Shown in pieces: positions 8,882 to 16,733 of a stretch of DNA of 64,000 bases. The DNA is from JAWPMT01 sp965267435. Its GTDB lineage: Bacteria > Bacteroidota > Bacteroidia > Cytophagales > Cyclobacteriaceae. Within the stretch, counting starts at the first letter, position 1. Every line of letters starts with the position of its first letter. The stretch spans positions 124,001 to 188,000 of the forward strand of contig OZ253960.1 of NCBI GenBank assembly GCA_965267435.1, in the 5' to 3' direction. The notes beneath the pieces are model-generated. The model did no database searches, had not been told where the DNA came from, and was given only the letters and a program-made list of their open reading frames with translations. A program made the translations under genes and the position numbers.

Positions 8882-9496
8882 TTAAGGGCTGATTTTCAAC
8901 ACTGTAGCAATCTGGGAGATAAGGTATCGCCGTCCGGTTTTTACCTGTTTACAAAGTGCCCGAGTACGCCGCACATGGAGTTTGACGTACTCCTGATCAT
9001 GAAATATGAAGTGCTCTCCATCGCCGATCTCGCGTAGAATGATCTCTCCATTGGAGCGTGGATCGTAGGTGCGCAAAACACCGTATAAGGCTGGGTCTGA
9101 GCAACTCGCAGCTTTCGGTCTGTGCAAGTGCTGTTGTAAGGCTTTCAACACGTCTGGAGGAAAGACCTCAGCGGTCATAACGGGATCCAATCCTCGCTTG
9201 AAGTTTATCTTCCATTCGCTGCCGTGAGGAGCCACAGCGCGCCCGTGTTCCTTGAAGGTGACCAGGTGGGCAACCTCATGTATATAGGTGATCAGGAAGC
9301 TGTAAGAGTTGAGATCGTTGTTGATGGTAATGGTGTGCTTTTTCGACCGAGGGTCATAGCGGTAGTCTCCCTGTTTACTGCGGCGGGTTTTCTTCACCTT
9401 GAATTCGAATCCGAGGGATCGGTAAAGGCGGTCGCAATAGTCGACTGCTGCCGCAGGCACGAATCGTCTAAAAACACCCTCTGACGATACCTCCAT
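8882..9496 (-). CDS. SprT-like zinc metalloprotease domain protein
   Basis: This 204-residue protein carries the zinc-protease motif HEVAH (in LITYIHEVAHLVTF), followed by HGSEWK, which holds the third zinc ligand region of SprT-like domains. The preceding strand (KKHTITINNDLNSYSFL) fits the fold. The family includes the DNA-protein crosslink protease Spartan and the bacterial SprT; the bacterial role is poorly known. It starts seven bases after the der stop codon and is probably translated from the der transcript. No signal peptide is seen, so it should be cytoplasmic. Confidence 0.85.
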   Translation of the reverse strand: MEVSSEGVFRRFVPAAAVDYCDRLYRSLGFEFKVKKTRRSKQGDYRYDPRSKKHTITINNDLNSYSFLITYIHEVAHLVTFKEHGRAVAPHGSEWKINFKRGLDPVMTAEVFPPDVLKALQQHLHRPKAASCSDPALYGVLRTYDPRSNGEIILREIGDGEHFIFHDQEYVKLHVRRTRALCKQVKTGRRYLISQIATVLKISP

Positions 9497-9503
9497 CCAG
9501 TAC

Positions 9504-10808
9504 CTATTTCTTTCGGAAGACCGCCTTCAAAGGGACGCCTGCGAAGCCGAAGTGCTCTCGAATCTTATTGACCAGAAACCTTTCGTAGGCGGCTTTGATA
9601 TCTTTTGGATGATTGCAGAAGAAGGCAAATGTCGGATTCCGAGTTGGCAGTTGTGTGATGTATTTGATTTTGATGTATTTGCCTCGCACAGCCGGTGGCG
9701 GGTAGTTTTCGATTTCTGGTAGGAGGGCTTCATTTAGTTTGGAGGTACTGATTTTTTTGTGCTTGTCTTCATACACCTGAAGGGCCGTCTCGATCACCTT
9801 GAAGATCCGCTGCTTCGTGAGTACGCTGCCAAAGATGATGGGTATGTGCTGCATGGGCCCCAGCTTCTCTTTGATCTCCTTCGTCAGCTCCTTGGTGGTA
9901 TTGGTCTCCTTTTCGACCAGGTCCCACTTGTTGACGAGTATGACCGCTCCCCGACGGTACTTATGCACGAGTGCGATGATATTGAGATCTTGGGCCTCGA
10001 AGCCCCGAGAGGCGTCTAGCAGAATGATGGATACGTCACTGTCTTGTAGTGCCTGTATCGCCCTCAAAACGGAGTAGAACTCAATGTCCTCCCGGACTTT
10101 GGCTTTCTTGCGAATGCCTGCGGTGTCGACCAGTAGGAAGTCCTTGCCAAAGAGATTGTAGCGGCTATTGATCGCGTCCCTCGTAGTACCGGCGACGTCT
10201 GTCACAATACTTCGTTCTTCACCCAGCAGTGCATTGACAAATGAGGATTTCCCCACATTGGGGCGACCGATGATGGCAATTCTGGGCAAGTCGCTTTCTT
10301 CCTCTGTATGATCTTCGAAGTGCTTGGTCACTTCATCGAGGAGGTCGCCTGTCCCGGACCCTGTCATGCTCGATACAGGGTAGATCTCACTTGCCAGGCC
10401 CAATTGGTAAAATTCATTGGCTGCAAGCATCCGGTCGTGATTGTCCGCTTTGTTCGCTACGAGGAAGATCGGCTTGTCCAGCTCTCGAAGGACATTGGCA
10501 AAATCCTGGTCCAATCCGTGCAATCCAGCGTCACAATCTACCATGAATAGTATGGCCGTTGCTTCTCGCAGTGCTTCTTTCACCTGCTTGCGAATCGCTT
10601 CCTCGAAGAGATCCTCTGAGCCCTCGACGTACCCGCCGGTATCTATTACCGTAAAGAACTTACCATTCCACTCGCTGTACCCATAGTGACGATCGCGGGT
10701 GACGCCCGGTTCGTTGTCCATGATGGCCTGCTTGCTCTCAATCAATCTGTTGAAAAGAGTGGATTTGCCTACGTTAGGTCGGCCTACTATTGCCAGGATG
10801 TTCGCCAC
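9504..10808 (-). CDS. der: Ribosome biogenesis GTPase Der (EngA)
   Basis: The 434-residue protein has two tandem GTPase domains. The first opens with LAIVGRPNVGKSTLFNRL, with DTGGY and NKAD motifs. The second opens with IAIIGRPNVGKSSFVNALL, with DTAGIRKKAKV and NKWDL motifs. A C-terminal KH-like domain (about residues 350-434) follows. Der assists maturation of the 50S subunit and is essential in most bacteria. The start codon is GTG, directly encoding MANILAIVGRP. It forms a likely operon with the sprT-like gene, and era lies upstream on the same strand. Confidence 0.97.
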   Translation of the reverse strand: MANILAIVGRPNVGKSTLFNRLIESKQAIMDNEPGVTRDRHYGYSEWNGKFFTVIDTGGYVEGSEDLFEEAIRKQVKEALREATAILFMVDCDAGLHGLDQDFANVLRELDKPIFLVANKADNHDRMLAANEFYQLGLASEIYPVSSMTGSGTGDLLDEVTKHFEDHTEEESDLPRIAIIGRPNVGKSSFVNALLGEERSIVTDVAGTTRDAINSRYNLFGKDFLLVDTAGIRKKAKVREDIEFYSVLRAIQALQDSDVSIILLDASRGFEAQDLNIIALVHKYRRGAVILVNKWDLVEKETNTTKELTKEIKEKLGPMQHIPIIFGSVLTKQRIFKVIETALQVYEDKHKKISTSKLNEALLPEIENYPPPAVRGKYIKIKYITQLPTRNPTFAFFCNHPKDIKAAYERFLVNKIREHFGFAGVPLKAVFRKK

Positions 10809-10837
10809 TTATTGCTTTGGGATTTACAATGAGGAGG

Positions 10838-10845
10838 CAAATGTA
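10838..10845 (-). promoter_or_regulatory. Putative -7 box (TACATTTG) for der
   Basis: On the minus strand TACATTTG is a perfect match to TAnnTTTG and lies 30 bases before the GTG start of der, predicting a leader of about 24 bases. No clear TTTG -33 element was found. Confidence 0.45.
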
Positions 10846-11014
10846 AATAGAACCGGCGAGGAGTCTTCGTTTGGCACTTCATGGTAAGCTTTTTTTGGTC
10901 TCCGGCTCATCCTCCTATGTCCAGGCTCATCCACAGTTTTGGGGTGTTGGCCGGAAGTAACGGGCCGTTGTTGGTGATCTGCTGTAACTTCAGTAGTCCA
11001 TAGACAAAACAGCC

Positions 11015-11209
11015 ATGAAAATCATTAATACTATCCCCCGGACCTTTCAGGCGATCCCCAGCGCCATACAACTGACAGCCTACTACCACAGATACATAAT
11101 TCCATCCTTCATACTTCTCGGAAAAATCATTCTTTGCATAGGACTCTTGATTGTATTGAGTTTTGGAGGTGCATTCATCGTTGACGTGATCATCGACGGG
11201 ATGTTCTGA
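11015..11209 (+). CDS. Possible small single-span membrane protein
   Basis: A 64-residue reading frame between era and der could encode a small membrane protein. It has an amphipathic N-terminal part (MKIINTIPRTFQAIP), then a long hydrophobic stretch from about residue 29 to 60, rich in Ile, Leu, Val, Phe and Gly. It stops 10 bases before the convergent era stop. No homologue is recognised. It may be a chance frame; the flanking sequence (10809-11014) shows nothing else apart from the der promoter box. Confidence 0.4.
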   Translation: MKIINTIPRTFQAIPSAIQLTAYYHRYIIPSFILLGKIILCIGLLIVLSFGGAFIVDVIIDGMF

Positions 11210-11218
11210 TCACTCTTC

Positions 11219-12100
11219 TTAATAGCCAAATCTCTTCAGCTGCTTTTTCTTCTTTCTCCAGTCTTTTTCAACCTTCACATAGGTTTCAAGGTGTACCTTT
11301 TTTTGGAAGAAGGTCTCCAAGTCTTTTCTAGCCTCCGTACCGACTTTTTTCAACATTTCGCCCCTGTGGCCTATGATGATACCTTTTTGGCTAGTGCGTT
11401 CGACGTAGATCTCCGCGCGCATCCTTATGATCTTGTCTTCTTCCTTGAATTCACTTACCACCACTTCACAACTATAGGGCACTTCCTTTTTGTAGTTGAG
11501 GAAGATCTTTTCGCGAACGATCTCTGAGGCAAAGAAACGTTCCGGCTTATCGGTCAGGGTATCTTCTGGAAAGTAGGGAGGGTGCGACGGCAGGGCGGTC
11601 TTGATCTTTTCAAAAAGTTGATCGACGTTTTGATTTTGAAGGGCTGAGACTGGGAGGATCTCTACCTCGGGAAAATGCGAGCGCCAATAATCCAGCTTAT
11701 CCTCTAATTGCGAACCAGTGGCCTGGTCGATCTTGTTGACCACCAGTAAGGTTTTATAAGGTCCTTTCAGAATACGGTCGATGAACTCAGAAGGTCGATA
11801 TTTTTCACCAAGTTCTACGACCCAAAGCACCACATCGGCATCTTCCAGCGAGGCCGTCACAAAGGACATCATACTCTGCTGTAACTCATACTGGGGATCT
11901 AAAATGCCGGGCGTGTCGCTGTAGACCATCTGAAAATCTGGACCTGTGAGGATACCAAAGATTCTATGGCGTGTTGTTTGCGCTTTGGAAGTGATAATTG
12001 ATAGCCTCTCGCCGGTGAGGGCATTCATGAGAGTGCTTTTTCCAACGTTGGGCTTGCCCAGAATGGAGACGAATCCGGACTTGAACTGCTGCTCGTCCAT
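11219..12100 (-). CDS. era: GTPase Era
   Basis: The 293-residue protein has one GTPase domain with GKPNVGKSTLMNAL (G1), TTRHRIFGI (G2 region), YSDTPGIL (G3), and VVNKID (G4). A C-terminal KH domain follows, with the RNA-binding loop IIGHRGEMLKKVG. Era binds 16S rRNA and promotes 30S subunit assembly. The ATG at 12100 (MDEQQFKSGFVSI) is chosen because seven residues of a longer frame do not fit the family. A perfect -7 box lies only five bases before this ATG, so the mRNA may be leaderless. The neighbourhood with der suggests a ribosome-assembly cluster. Confidence 0.96.
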   Translation of the reverse strand: MDEQQFKSGFVSILGKPNVGKSTLMNALTGERLSIITSKAQTTRHRIFGILTGPDFQMVYSDTPGILDPQYELQQSMMSFVTASLEDADVVLWVVELGEKYRPSEFIDRILKGPYKTLLVVNKIDQATGSQLEDKLDYWRSHFPEVEILPVSALQNQNVDQLFEKIKTALPSHPPYFPEDTLTDKPERFFASEIVREKIFLNYKKEVPYSCEVVVSEFKEEDKIIRMRAEIYVERTSQKGIIIGHRGEMLKKVGTEARKDLETFFQKKVHLETYVKVEKDWRKKKKQLKRFGY

Positions 12101-12104
12101 CGGG

Positions 12105-12112
12105 CAAATATA
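12105..12112 (-). promoter_or_regulatory. Putative -7 box (TATATTTG) directly before era ATG
   Basis: TATATTTG on the minus strand matches TAnnTTTG perfectly and ends four bases before the era start codon. Transcription would then begin at or next to the A of ATG. A T-run at 12129-12133 might serve as a poor -33 element at a slightly short distance. Confidence 0.38.
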
Positions 12113-12132
12113 TCCCATCACGCCAATGAAAA

Positions 12133-12158
12133 AGGGGTACTACGTTGGTACTACCCCT
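12133..12158. other. Inverted repeat between era and the histidine kinase gene
   Basis: The arms AGGGGTA and TACCCCT pair over seven bases, followed by a C/C mismatch and three more pairs (TAC/GTA) around a four-base loop. On the minus strand it is followed by TTTTT, giving a terminator-like hairpin just upstream of the proposed era promoter. The remaining spacer up to 12456 is AT-rich, and I see no gene or clear promoter in it. Confidence 0.5.
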
Positions 12159-12456
12159 GATTTATTATAACCACAATGGAAAAATGTAACTAACTATATC
12201 TAATTCAAACCTATCCATAACGCGCGCCACGCAGCCGTTATTTTCGATAAATGACAATGAGTAGGCCTTGTTTGGCGAAAGTTGCCAGAAATTCTGTTGA
12301 ATAAGCATTAATTCATTGCAAATAGCGTTTTAATGATAATGAGCGAGGTTTTGACACTGGGGTCGACAGTGATTTTCTCTGTTTGAGAAGTCCGACTTGA
12401 ATCTTAAGGCCAATTTTCTTCGCTTTATTAAAAATATTTTGCAATTTTATGTTGTC

Positions 12457-14376
12457 ATGGCACCGCTTTATACCATTTTTCTTTTGGTGACGTCTGCCAT
12501 AATTCATGCCGCCGCCGGCATGACAGCTCCCTACGCTTCTTTGCCAACGCCGTCTTCTGATAGCTCAGAGGTGGTCCGCCTCATTCAGATTTCCGATTCG
12601 CTCGTGTACGATGAGCCGTTGGTGGCACTGGAATTGGCGGAGGATGCTGTACATCACGCTGAGCAACTCGGAGAGAAGCGCTTGCTCGCCAAGGCCATTT
12701 ATAGCAGGGCATCTGCCCTTTGGTCCAAAGGTGATCTAAGCCTAGCACTGGAGGCACTCCAACAGGGATTGGCCTACGCCAGTGAAGTGGGGGATGATGT
12801 CTTGATAGCCAGGTGCTATATCAGACTGGGGACGCTCTTTTCTTCCGTTGAAGACAACACCCCAGCCATCAGGTACTATCGGCTGGCGCTGGAGGTACTC
12901 CGAGATCATCAGGAATGGGATTTATTGATCGTAGTATTCAATAACCTCGGACGAAACTACTCCGAATCTGGCAAGCTGGACAGTGCGGAATACTATCTGC
13001 AAAGGGCCTATTGGCTTGTTCAGGATCGTTCGTCCTTCATGAAGCCCATTGTACTGTTCAACATGGGGGAAGCTCAGTACCTAAAAGGTGATCACGAGGC
13101 ATCGAGAAGCTGGCTCGAACAATGTGTGTCCGAAGCTTCCAAAAGGGATGATCGACGGGCCCTGATCAGGTGTAACCAACTCCTGGCAGAGATTGAGTTG
13201 GCGGCGGGAAACATACCGACCGCGGATTCGCTCAGTGACAGGGCGGTGGCACTGGCACAAATTTCCATGTCGAGGGAGTCTCTTCAGGTCAGTACAGCTA
13301 CACGGGCCAAAGTACTGTTTGCTTTGGGGGAGTATGAGTCAGCATACCAGACGCAAAGCCTCGCTTTGGCCTATAGAGACAGCCTGCAAGCGGTGGACAT
13401 CAAGAATCGATTGAATCTTTTCGAATTTCAACGGAGAGAGAAGGAGCTGGAAGACCTACGAAAGCAGCAAGCCATCGTAGAGATGAGGCAAGACCTCCAG
13501 CAGGTGTGGATCCTCACTACGGGGTTGGTAGCCGCCCTGGCCATCATTCTTGCCTACTATTTCCATAGAAGCCGCAAGATGAAGACGGTGGCCAATCAGA
13601 TGCTGGAGCTAAAGAACTCACAAATAGCTTCGCAGGCCAAGGAGCTCAAGGACTTGAATTCTTTCAAGACGAAACTCATTGCCATCATCTCCCACGACTT
13701 GAAGTCTCCTATTCAGGGCCTGATTGGCGTAACGGAACTGCTTAAGAGCAAGTTGATCGACCCCAAAGAGCTCAACAAGGCTTTGCCGTCCATCACCTCG
13801 AGTTTGAAGCACTGCAACAACAAGATACACGACTTGCTGAAGTGGTCCGGGGGCTCTATTGACGAGAGGTTCCTGAAGAAGGAAGTATTCGATATTGATG
13901 GCGTCATGTTGGATGCAATTGCCGAGTTGAAGGAGGATGCGGAACAGAAGGGTGTGAAAGTGGACATTTCAGATTTTGCAGGTCTTCGGGCAGTGGCTGA
14001 TCCTAACATTTTGCAAACTGTTGTTCGTAACATGCTCCACAACGCCATCAAATACTCCAGGAAGGGTGGAAAGGTCGTGATCGAAGGAACGAAGGAGGGT
14101 ACAGAGGTGATTATCTCTATCACTGACAGGGGAGTGGGTATGAGCCCAGACCAGCTATCGAATCTTTTCAAGGTCAGAAAGGATGCCGCCACTGGTACTG
14201 TCGGTGAGTTGGGAAGCGGCATTGGTCTGATTATCTGCCGCGACTTACTTCGAATGATGAAAGGTCGAATTTGGGCACTCAGTGAGGAGGGCGAAGGCAG
14301 CACATTCAATATTGCCCTGCCTGCTGGCAAGAGCATGCCGCGCAAAAGGAAGCGGCAACTCCAGGCAGCACTCTAG
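12457..14376 (+). CDS. TPR-containing sensor histidine kinase
   Basis: This 639-residue protein has a signal peptide or N-terminal membrane segment. A periplasmic region of tetratricopeptide repeats (about 60-330) follows, then a coiled coil, one transmembrane helix near 350-370, and a cytoplasmic kinase core. The phospho-acceptor is His413 in ISHDLKSP. The ATP-binding domain shows the N box NMLHNAIKYS, the G1 box DRGVGM, and GSGIGLIICRDLL. No response regulator is adjacent, so it is an orphan sensor; its signal is unknown. The ATG at 12457 is used; a TTG at 12397 would add 20 residues. Confidence 0.9.
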   Translation: MAPLYTIFLLVTSAIIHAAAGMTAPYASLPTPSSDSSEVVRLIQISDSLVYDEPLVALELAEDAVHHAEQLGEKRLLAKAIYSRASALWSKGDLSLALEALQQGLAYASEVGDDVLIARCYIRLGTLFSSVEDNTPAIRYYRLALEVLRDHQEWDLLIVVFNNLGRNYSESGKLDSAEYYLQRAYWLVQDRSSFMKPIVLFNMGEAQYLKGDHEASRSWLEQCVSEASKRDDRRALIRCNQLLAEIELAAGNIPTADSLSDRAVALAQISMSRESLQVSTATRAKVLFALGEYESAYQTQSLALAYRDSLQAVDIKNRLNLFEFQRREKELEDLRKQQAIVEMRQDLQQVWILTTGLVAALAIILAYYFHRSRKMKTVANQMLELKNSQIASQAKELKDLNSFKTKLIAIISHDLKSPIQGLIGVTELLKSKLIDPKELNKALPSITSSLKHCNNKIHDLLKWSGGSIDERFLKKEVFDIDGVMLDAIAELKEDAEQKGVKVDISDFAGLRAVADPNILQTVVRNMLHNAIKYSRKGGKVVIEGTKEGTEVIISITDRGVGMSPDQLSNLFKVRKDAATGTVGELGSGIGLIICRDLLRMMKGRIWALSEEGEGSTFNIALPAGKSMPRKRKRQLQAAL

Positions 14377-14395
14377 CCACCGCAGGTCTGCGAGG

Positions 14396-14426
14396 TTTTC
14401 CCAGTGATCGGGTTGTAGTATCTTCG
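14396..14426 (+). promoter_or_regulatory. Possible promoter for the amidohydrolase gene
   Basis: TTTT (14396-14399) and TATCTTCG (14419-14426) are separated by 19 bases and approximate the TTTG-N19-TAnnTTTG consensus with one mismatch in each box. The -7 box ends four bases before the ATG, which also lies in a short inverted repeat ATCTTC-G-GAAGAT. Confidence 0.3.
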
Positions 14427-14430
14427 GAAG

Positions 14431-15780
14431 ATGAGAAAACTACTTGCCATCCCAAAAATTCTATCTATTCCCCTATTATCTCTGCTACTGTTGGCGGATG
14501 TTTCTGGCCAGAAAACCGCACTAGTAGGCGGAACATTGATTGATGGTTTTGGATCTACACCGATCAACAACAGCGTCATCATCATCGAGGGCAAGCGTAT
14601 CGTCGCCATCGGAAGGGTAGGACAATTGGAAGTCCCGGCTGATGCGGAGGTCATCTCAACTGAGGGCATGAGTGTGTTGCCCGGATTGTGGGATATGCAT
14701 GTCCATCTAATGATCAACGGCCATGCGGACTATGGCCATTGGGACAAGACCTATCCTCCCATCTTTGGCGATGTGATCATGCCGGCGTCGGCGCATCAGT
14801 TGTTGATGGCGGGAGTGACCAGCGCAAGGGACCTCGGAGGGCCACTTGAAGAGAGCCTGGAGGTTCGCGACCGGATCAATCGAGGAGAGATTCCGGGACC
14901 TACCATGTACATGTCCGGCCCATTCATTCAGAAGCAGCCCTATCCAGGAACAGAGCAATTCCGATGGGGAGTCAGCAGTCCCGAGGACGCCAGGCGCAAG
15001 GTCAAACGACTTGCTGATGCTGGGGTGGACTGCATCAAACTCATCGATCAGGATCAGATGTCCATGGAAGAAGTGAAGGCAGTAGTAGACGAAGCGCACA
15101 AGCACAACCTGACGGTCGTGGCACATGCGCACAGACCAGAGGAGATACGTCGGGGGCTGATGGCTGGAGTCGATTGCTTCGAACATACAGGGCTCTCCTC
15201 CGCACCAGAGTACCCGGCAGACGTGATGGAGATGATCAAAGAGCGTACCGCCCAAATGAACCTGGGACCCCTTTATTGGACACCTACGGTAGAGGGACTC
15301 TACAACTATGAGTATGTTCGGGACAATCCGGAGAAGCTCGATGGCGACGCGTGGCACCTGGGATTGCCGGACTCGGTCATCCAGGACATTCGGGCGTCTT
15401 TCACTCATCCCGAGCGCTTGCCCTATTTTCAGCTGACACCTATCAGAAGGCCCACACTGGAGAGAAAAGTCAACCAACTGAAGGATGCTGGCGTGGTGCT
15501 CATGACGGGCACGGATAGTGGTATTCCCATGAAGTTTCACATCCAGTCCACTTGGAACGAGCTCGATGTCTGGATCAACGAGTTCGGCTTTGACGCGATG
15601 TACACAATCAAGGCGGCTACTTATTGGCCGTCGAAGATCATGGGTGTAGATGATGAGTATGGGACCATCAGCGAAGGCAAATACGCCGACATCATTGCCG
15701 TAAAGGGTGACGTGCTTCGCTACATCAGCCTATTGCAGGATGTGGATATGGTAATCAAGCACGGTAAGCGCGTGAAGTGA
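14431..15780 (+). CDS. Exported amidohydrolase (imidazolonepropionase/prolidase-like)
   Basis: The 449-residue protein begins with a signal peptide (about 1-26, ending near VSGQ). A metal-dependent hydrolase barrel follows: the HxH motif in LWDMHVHLM, the lysine region CIKLIDQDQ, the histidines in VVAHAH and FEHTGL, and the aspartate in MTGTDSGIP. The C-terminal KAATYWPSKIMG...GKYADI segment completes the beta-sandwich typical of this superfamily. Such periplasmic members hydrolyse cyclic amides or C-terminal peptides; the substrate here is unknown. It converges with the metallo-beta-lactamase-fold gene with no spacer between them. Confidence 0.88.
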   Translation: MRKLLAIPKILSIPLLSLLLLADVSGQKTALVGGTLIDGFGSTPINNSVIIIEGKRIVAIGRVGQLEVPADAEVISTEGMSVLPGLWDMHVHLMINGHADYGHWDKTYPPIFGDVIMPASAHQLLMAGVTSARDLGGPLEESLEVRDRINRGEIPGPTMYMSGPFIQKQPYPGTEQFRWGVSSPEDARRKVKRLADAGVDCIKLIDQDQMSMEEVKAVVDEAHKHNLTVVAHAHRPEEIRRGLMAGVDCFEHTGLSSAPEYPADVMEMIKERTAQMNLGPLYWTPTVEGLYNYEYVRDNPEKLDGDAWHLGLPDSVIQDIRASFTHPERLPYFQLTPIRRPTLERKVNQLKDAGVVLMTGTDSGIPMKFHIQSTWNELDVWINEFGFDAMYTIKAATYWPSKIMGVDDEYGTISEGKYADIIAVKGDVLRYISLLQDVDMVIKHGKRVK

Positions 15781-16665
15781 TCACAGCGACTCATAGATTA
15801 GCTGCACAAACAAGTCCGAGTCGATGAAGTTGCCCGACCATCGCTCATGGTAGGCCTCCAAGGGATTGCGTCCGATCAGGTCTTCCATCTTTTCGCCGCT
15901 CGACTTGGCATCCGCTACAATCTGCCGCGTGGCATTGAGCATGGCGAGTAGCTCCTTCACGTCTTCTATCGTGGCCAGCTCCCCGTGACCGGGTATGATT
16001 TTCGTATCGGCATTGGCAAGCGCAAGGATCTTCTCCTGTGCGGCAATGATGCCATCAATCGACCCGCCAGCCGCAATATCGATGAAGGGATAGCCATAGC
16101 GAACGAAGGCATCGCCACAGTGAATGACGTTGCTCGTCTTAAAATACACAAGGGCGTCTCCATCCGTGTGGGCTGAGGGTGTATGCACCAGTTGTACTTC
16201 CTCCCCATTCAGATGCAGGGTCATGTCATCATCAAATGTGATCACCGGCCAGTAGCTCTCACTCTTTTCTTCCACGTCGCGATCCCAGACAGAGCTGTAA
16301 AATGTCGTGCCCAGGCGTTCCCGGACGTTTTCTTGACCGATGATTAGTGCTCCATCTTTTTTGAAGTTCTCATTGCCCCCCGTGTGGTCACCATGATAGT
16401 GGGTGCTCACCACAAACTTGATGTCGCCGGTAGATAGCTCCGATACTGCAGCTTTGATCTTCTCACTAAGGGGGGCGTACTGATCATCCACCAGCATGAT
16501 GCCGTCATCACCGTACAGCACGCCAATATTGCCTCCACTGCCTGTGAGGAAGTTGATATTGCCTGTTACTTCATTAGGCGCGATCTCCACAGCATCCCAA
16601 TCGCGCTGTGCCACTACGAAAAGCGGAAAGATCAGAAGAGGTAGGAGGTAGACTACTCTTTTCAT
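15781..16665 (-). CDS. Exported metallo-beta-lactamase-fold hydrolase
   Basis: This 294-residue protein has a signal peptide (about 1-19, ending FVVAQ). The zinc motif HYHGDHTGG is followed by further metal ligands in HTPSAHTDGD, IHCGDAF and IIPGHGEL, so both zinc sites are intact. The protein is likely periplasmic. The family includes lactonases, thioesterases and class B lactamases; the sequence alone does not fix the substrate. The spacing of ligands resembles secreted cyclase/hydrolase members in Bacteroidota rather than a proven antibiotic resistance enzyme. It lies downstream of the oligopeptidase gene on the same strand. Confidence 0.87.
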   Translation of the reverse strand: MKRVVYLLPLLIFPLFVVAQRDWDAVEIAPNEVTGNINFLTGSGGNIGVLYGDDGIMLVDDQYAPLSEKIKAAVSELSTGDIKFVVSTHYHGDHTGGNENFKKDGALIIGQENVRERLGTTFYSSVWDRDVEEKSESYWPVITFDDDMTLHLNGEEVQLVHTPSAHTDGDALVYFKTSNVIHCGDAFVRYGYPFIDIAAGGSIDGIIAAQEKILALANADTKIIPGHGELATIEDVKELLAMLNATRQIVADAKSSGEKMEDLIGRNPLEAYHERWSGNFIDSDLFVQLIYESL

Positions 16666-16700
16666 TGGGTTAGGTTTTTTTGGTACGTATAAATTACTAC

Positions 16701-16720
16701 CCTACAACTCGACTTGTAGG
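16701..16720 (-). terminator. Weak hairpin after the oligopeptidase gene
   Basis: CCTACAA and TTGTAGG pair over seven bases around a six-base loop, 14 bases after the stop codon of the oligopeptidase gene. The following sequence on the minus strand is AT-rich but lacks a strong T-run, so termination is uncertain. Confidence 0.3.
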
Positions 16721-16733
16721 TTAGCGTTCTGTG

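Noticed and set aside
8611..8892. Plus-strand frame of 93 codons over the ParA start
   Set aside because: The first 40 codons are antisense to the ParA Walker A region; the rest has no domain and no promoter.
13713..14345. Minus-strand frame of 210 codons inside the histidine kinase gene
   Set aside because: It covers the HisKA and ATPase motifs of the plus-strand gene and has no recognisable domain.
15781..16665. A class B beta-lactamase resistance gene
   Set aside because: The zinc motif is shared by many hydrolases, and nothing in the sequence points specifically to lactam substrates.
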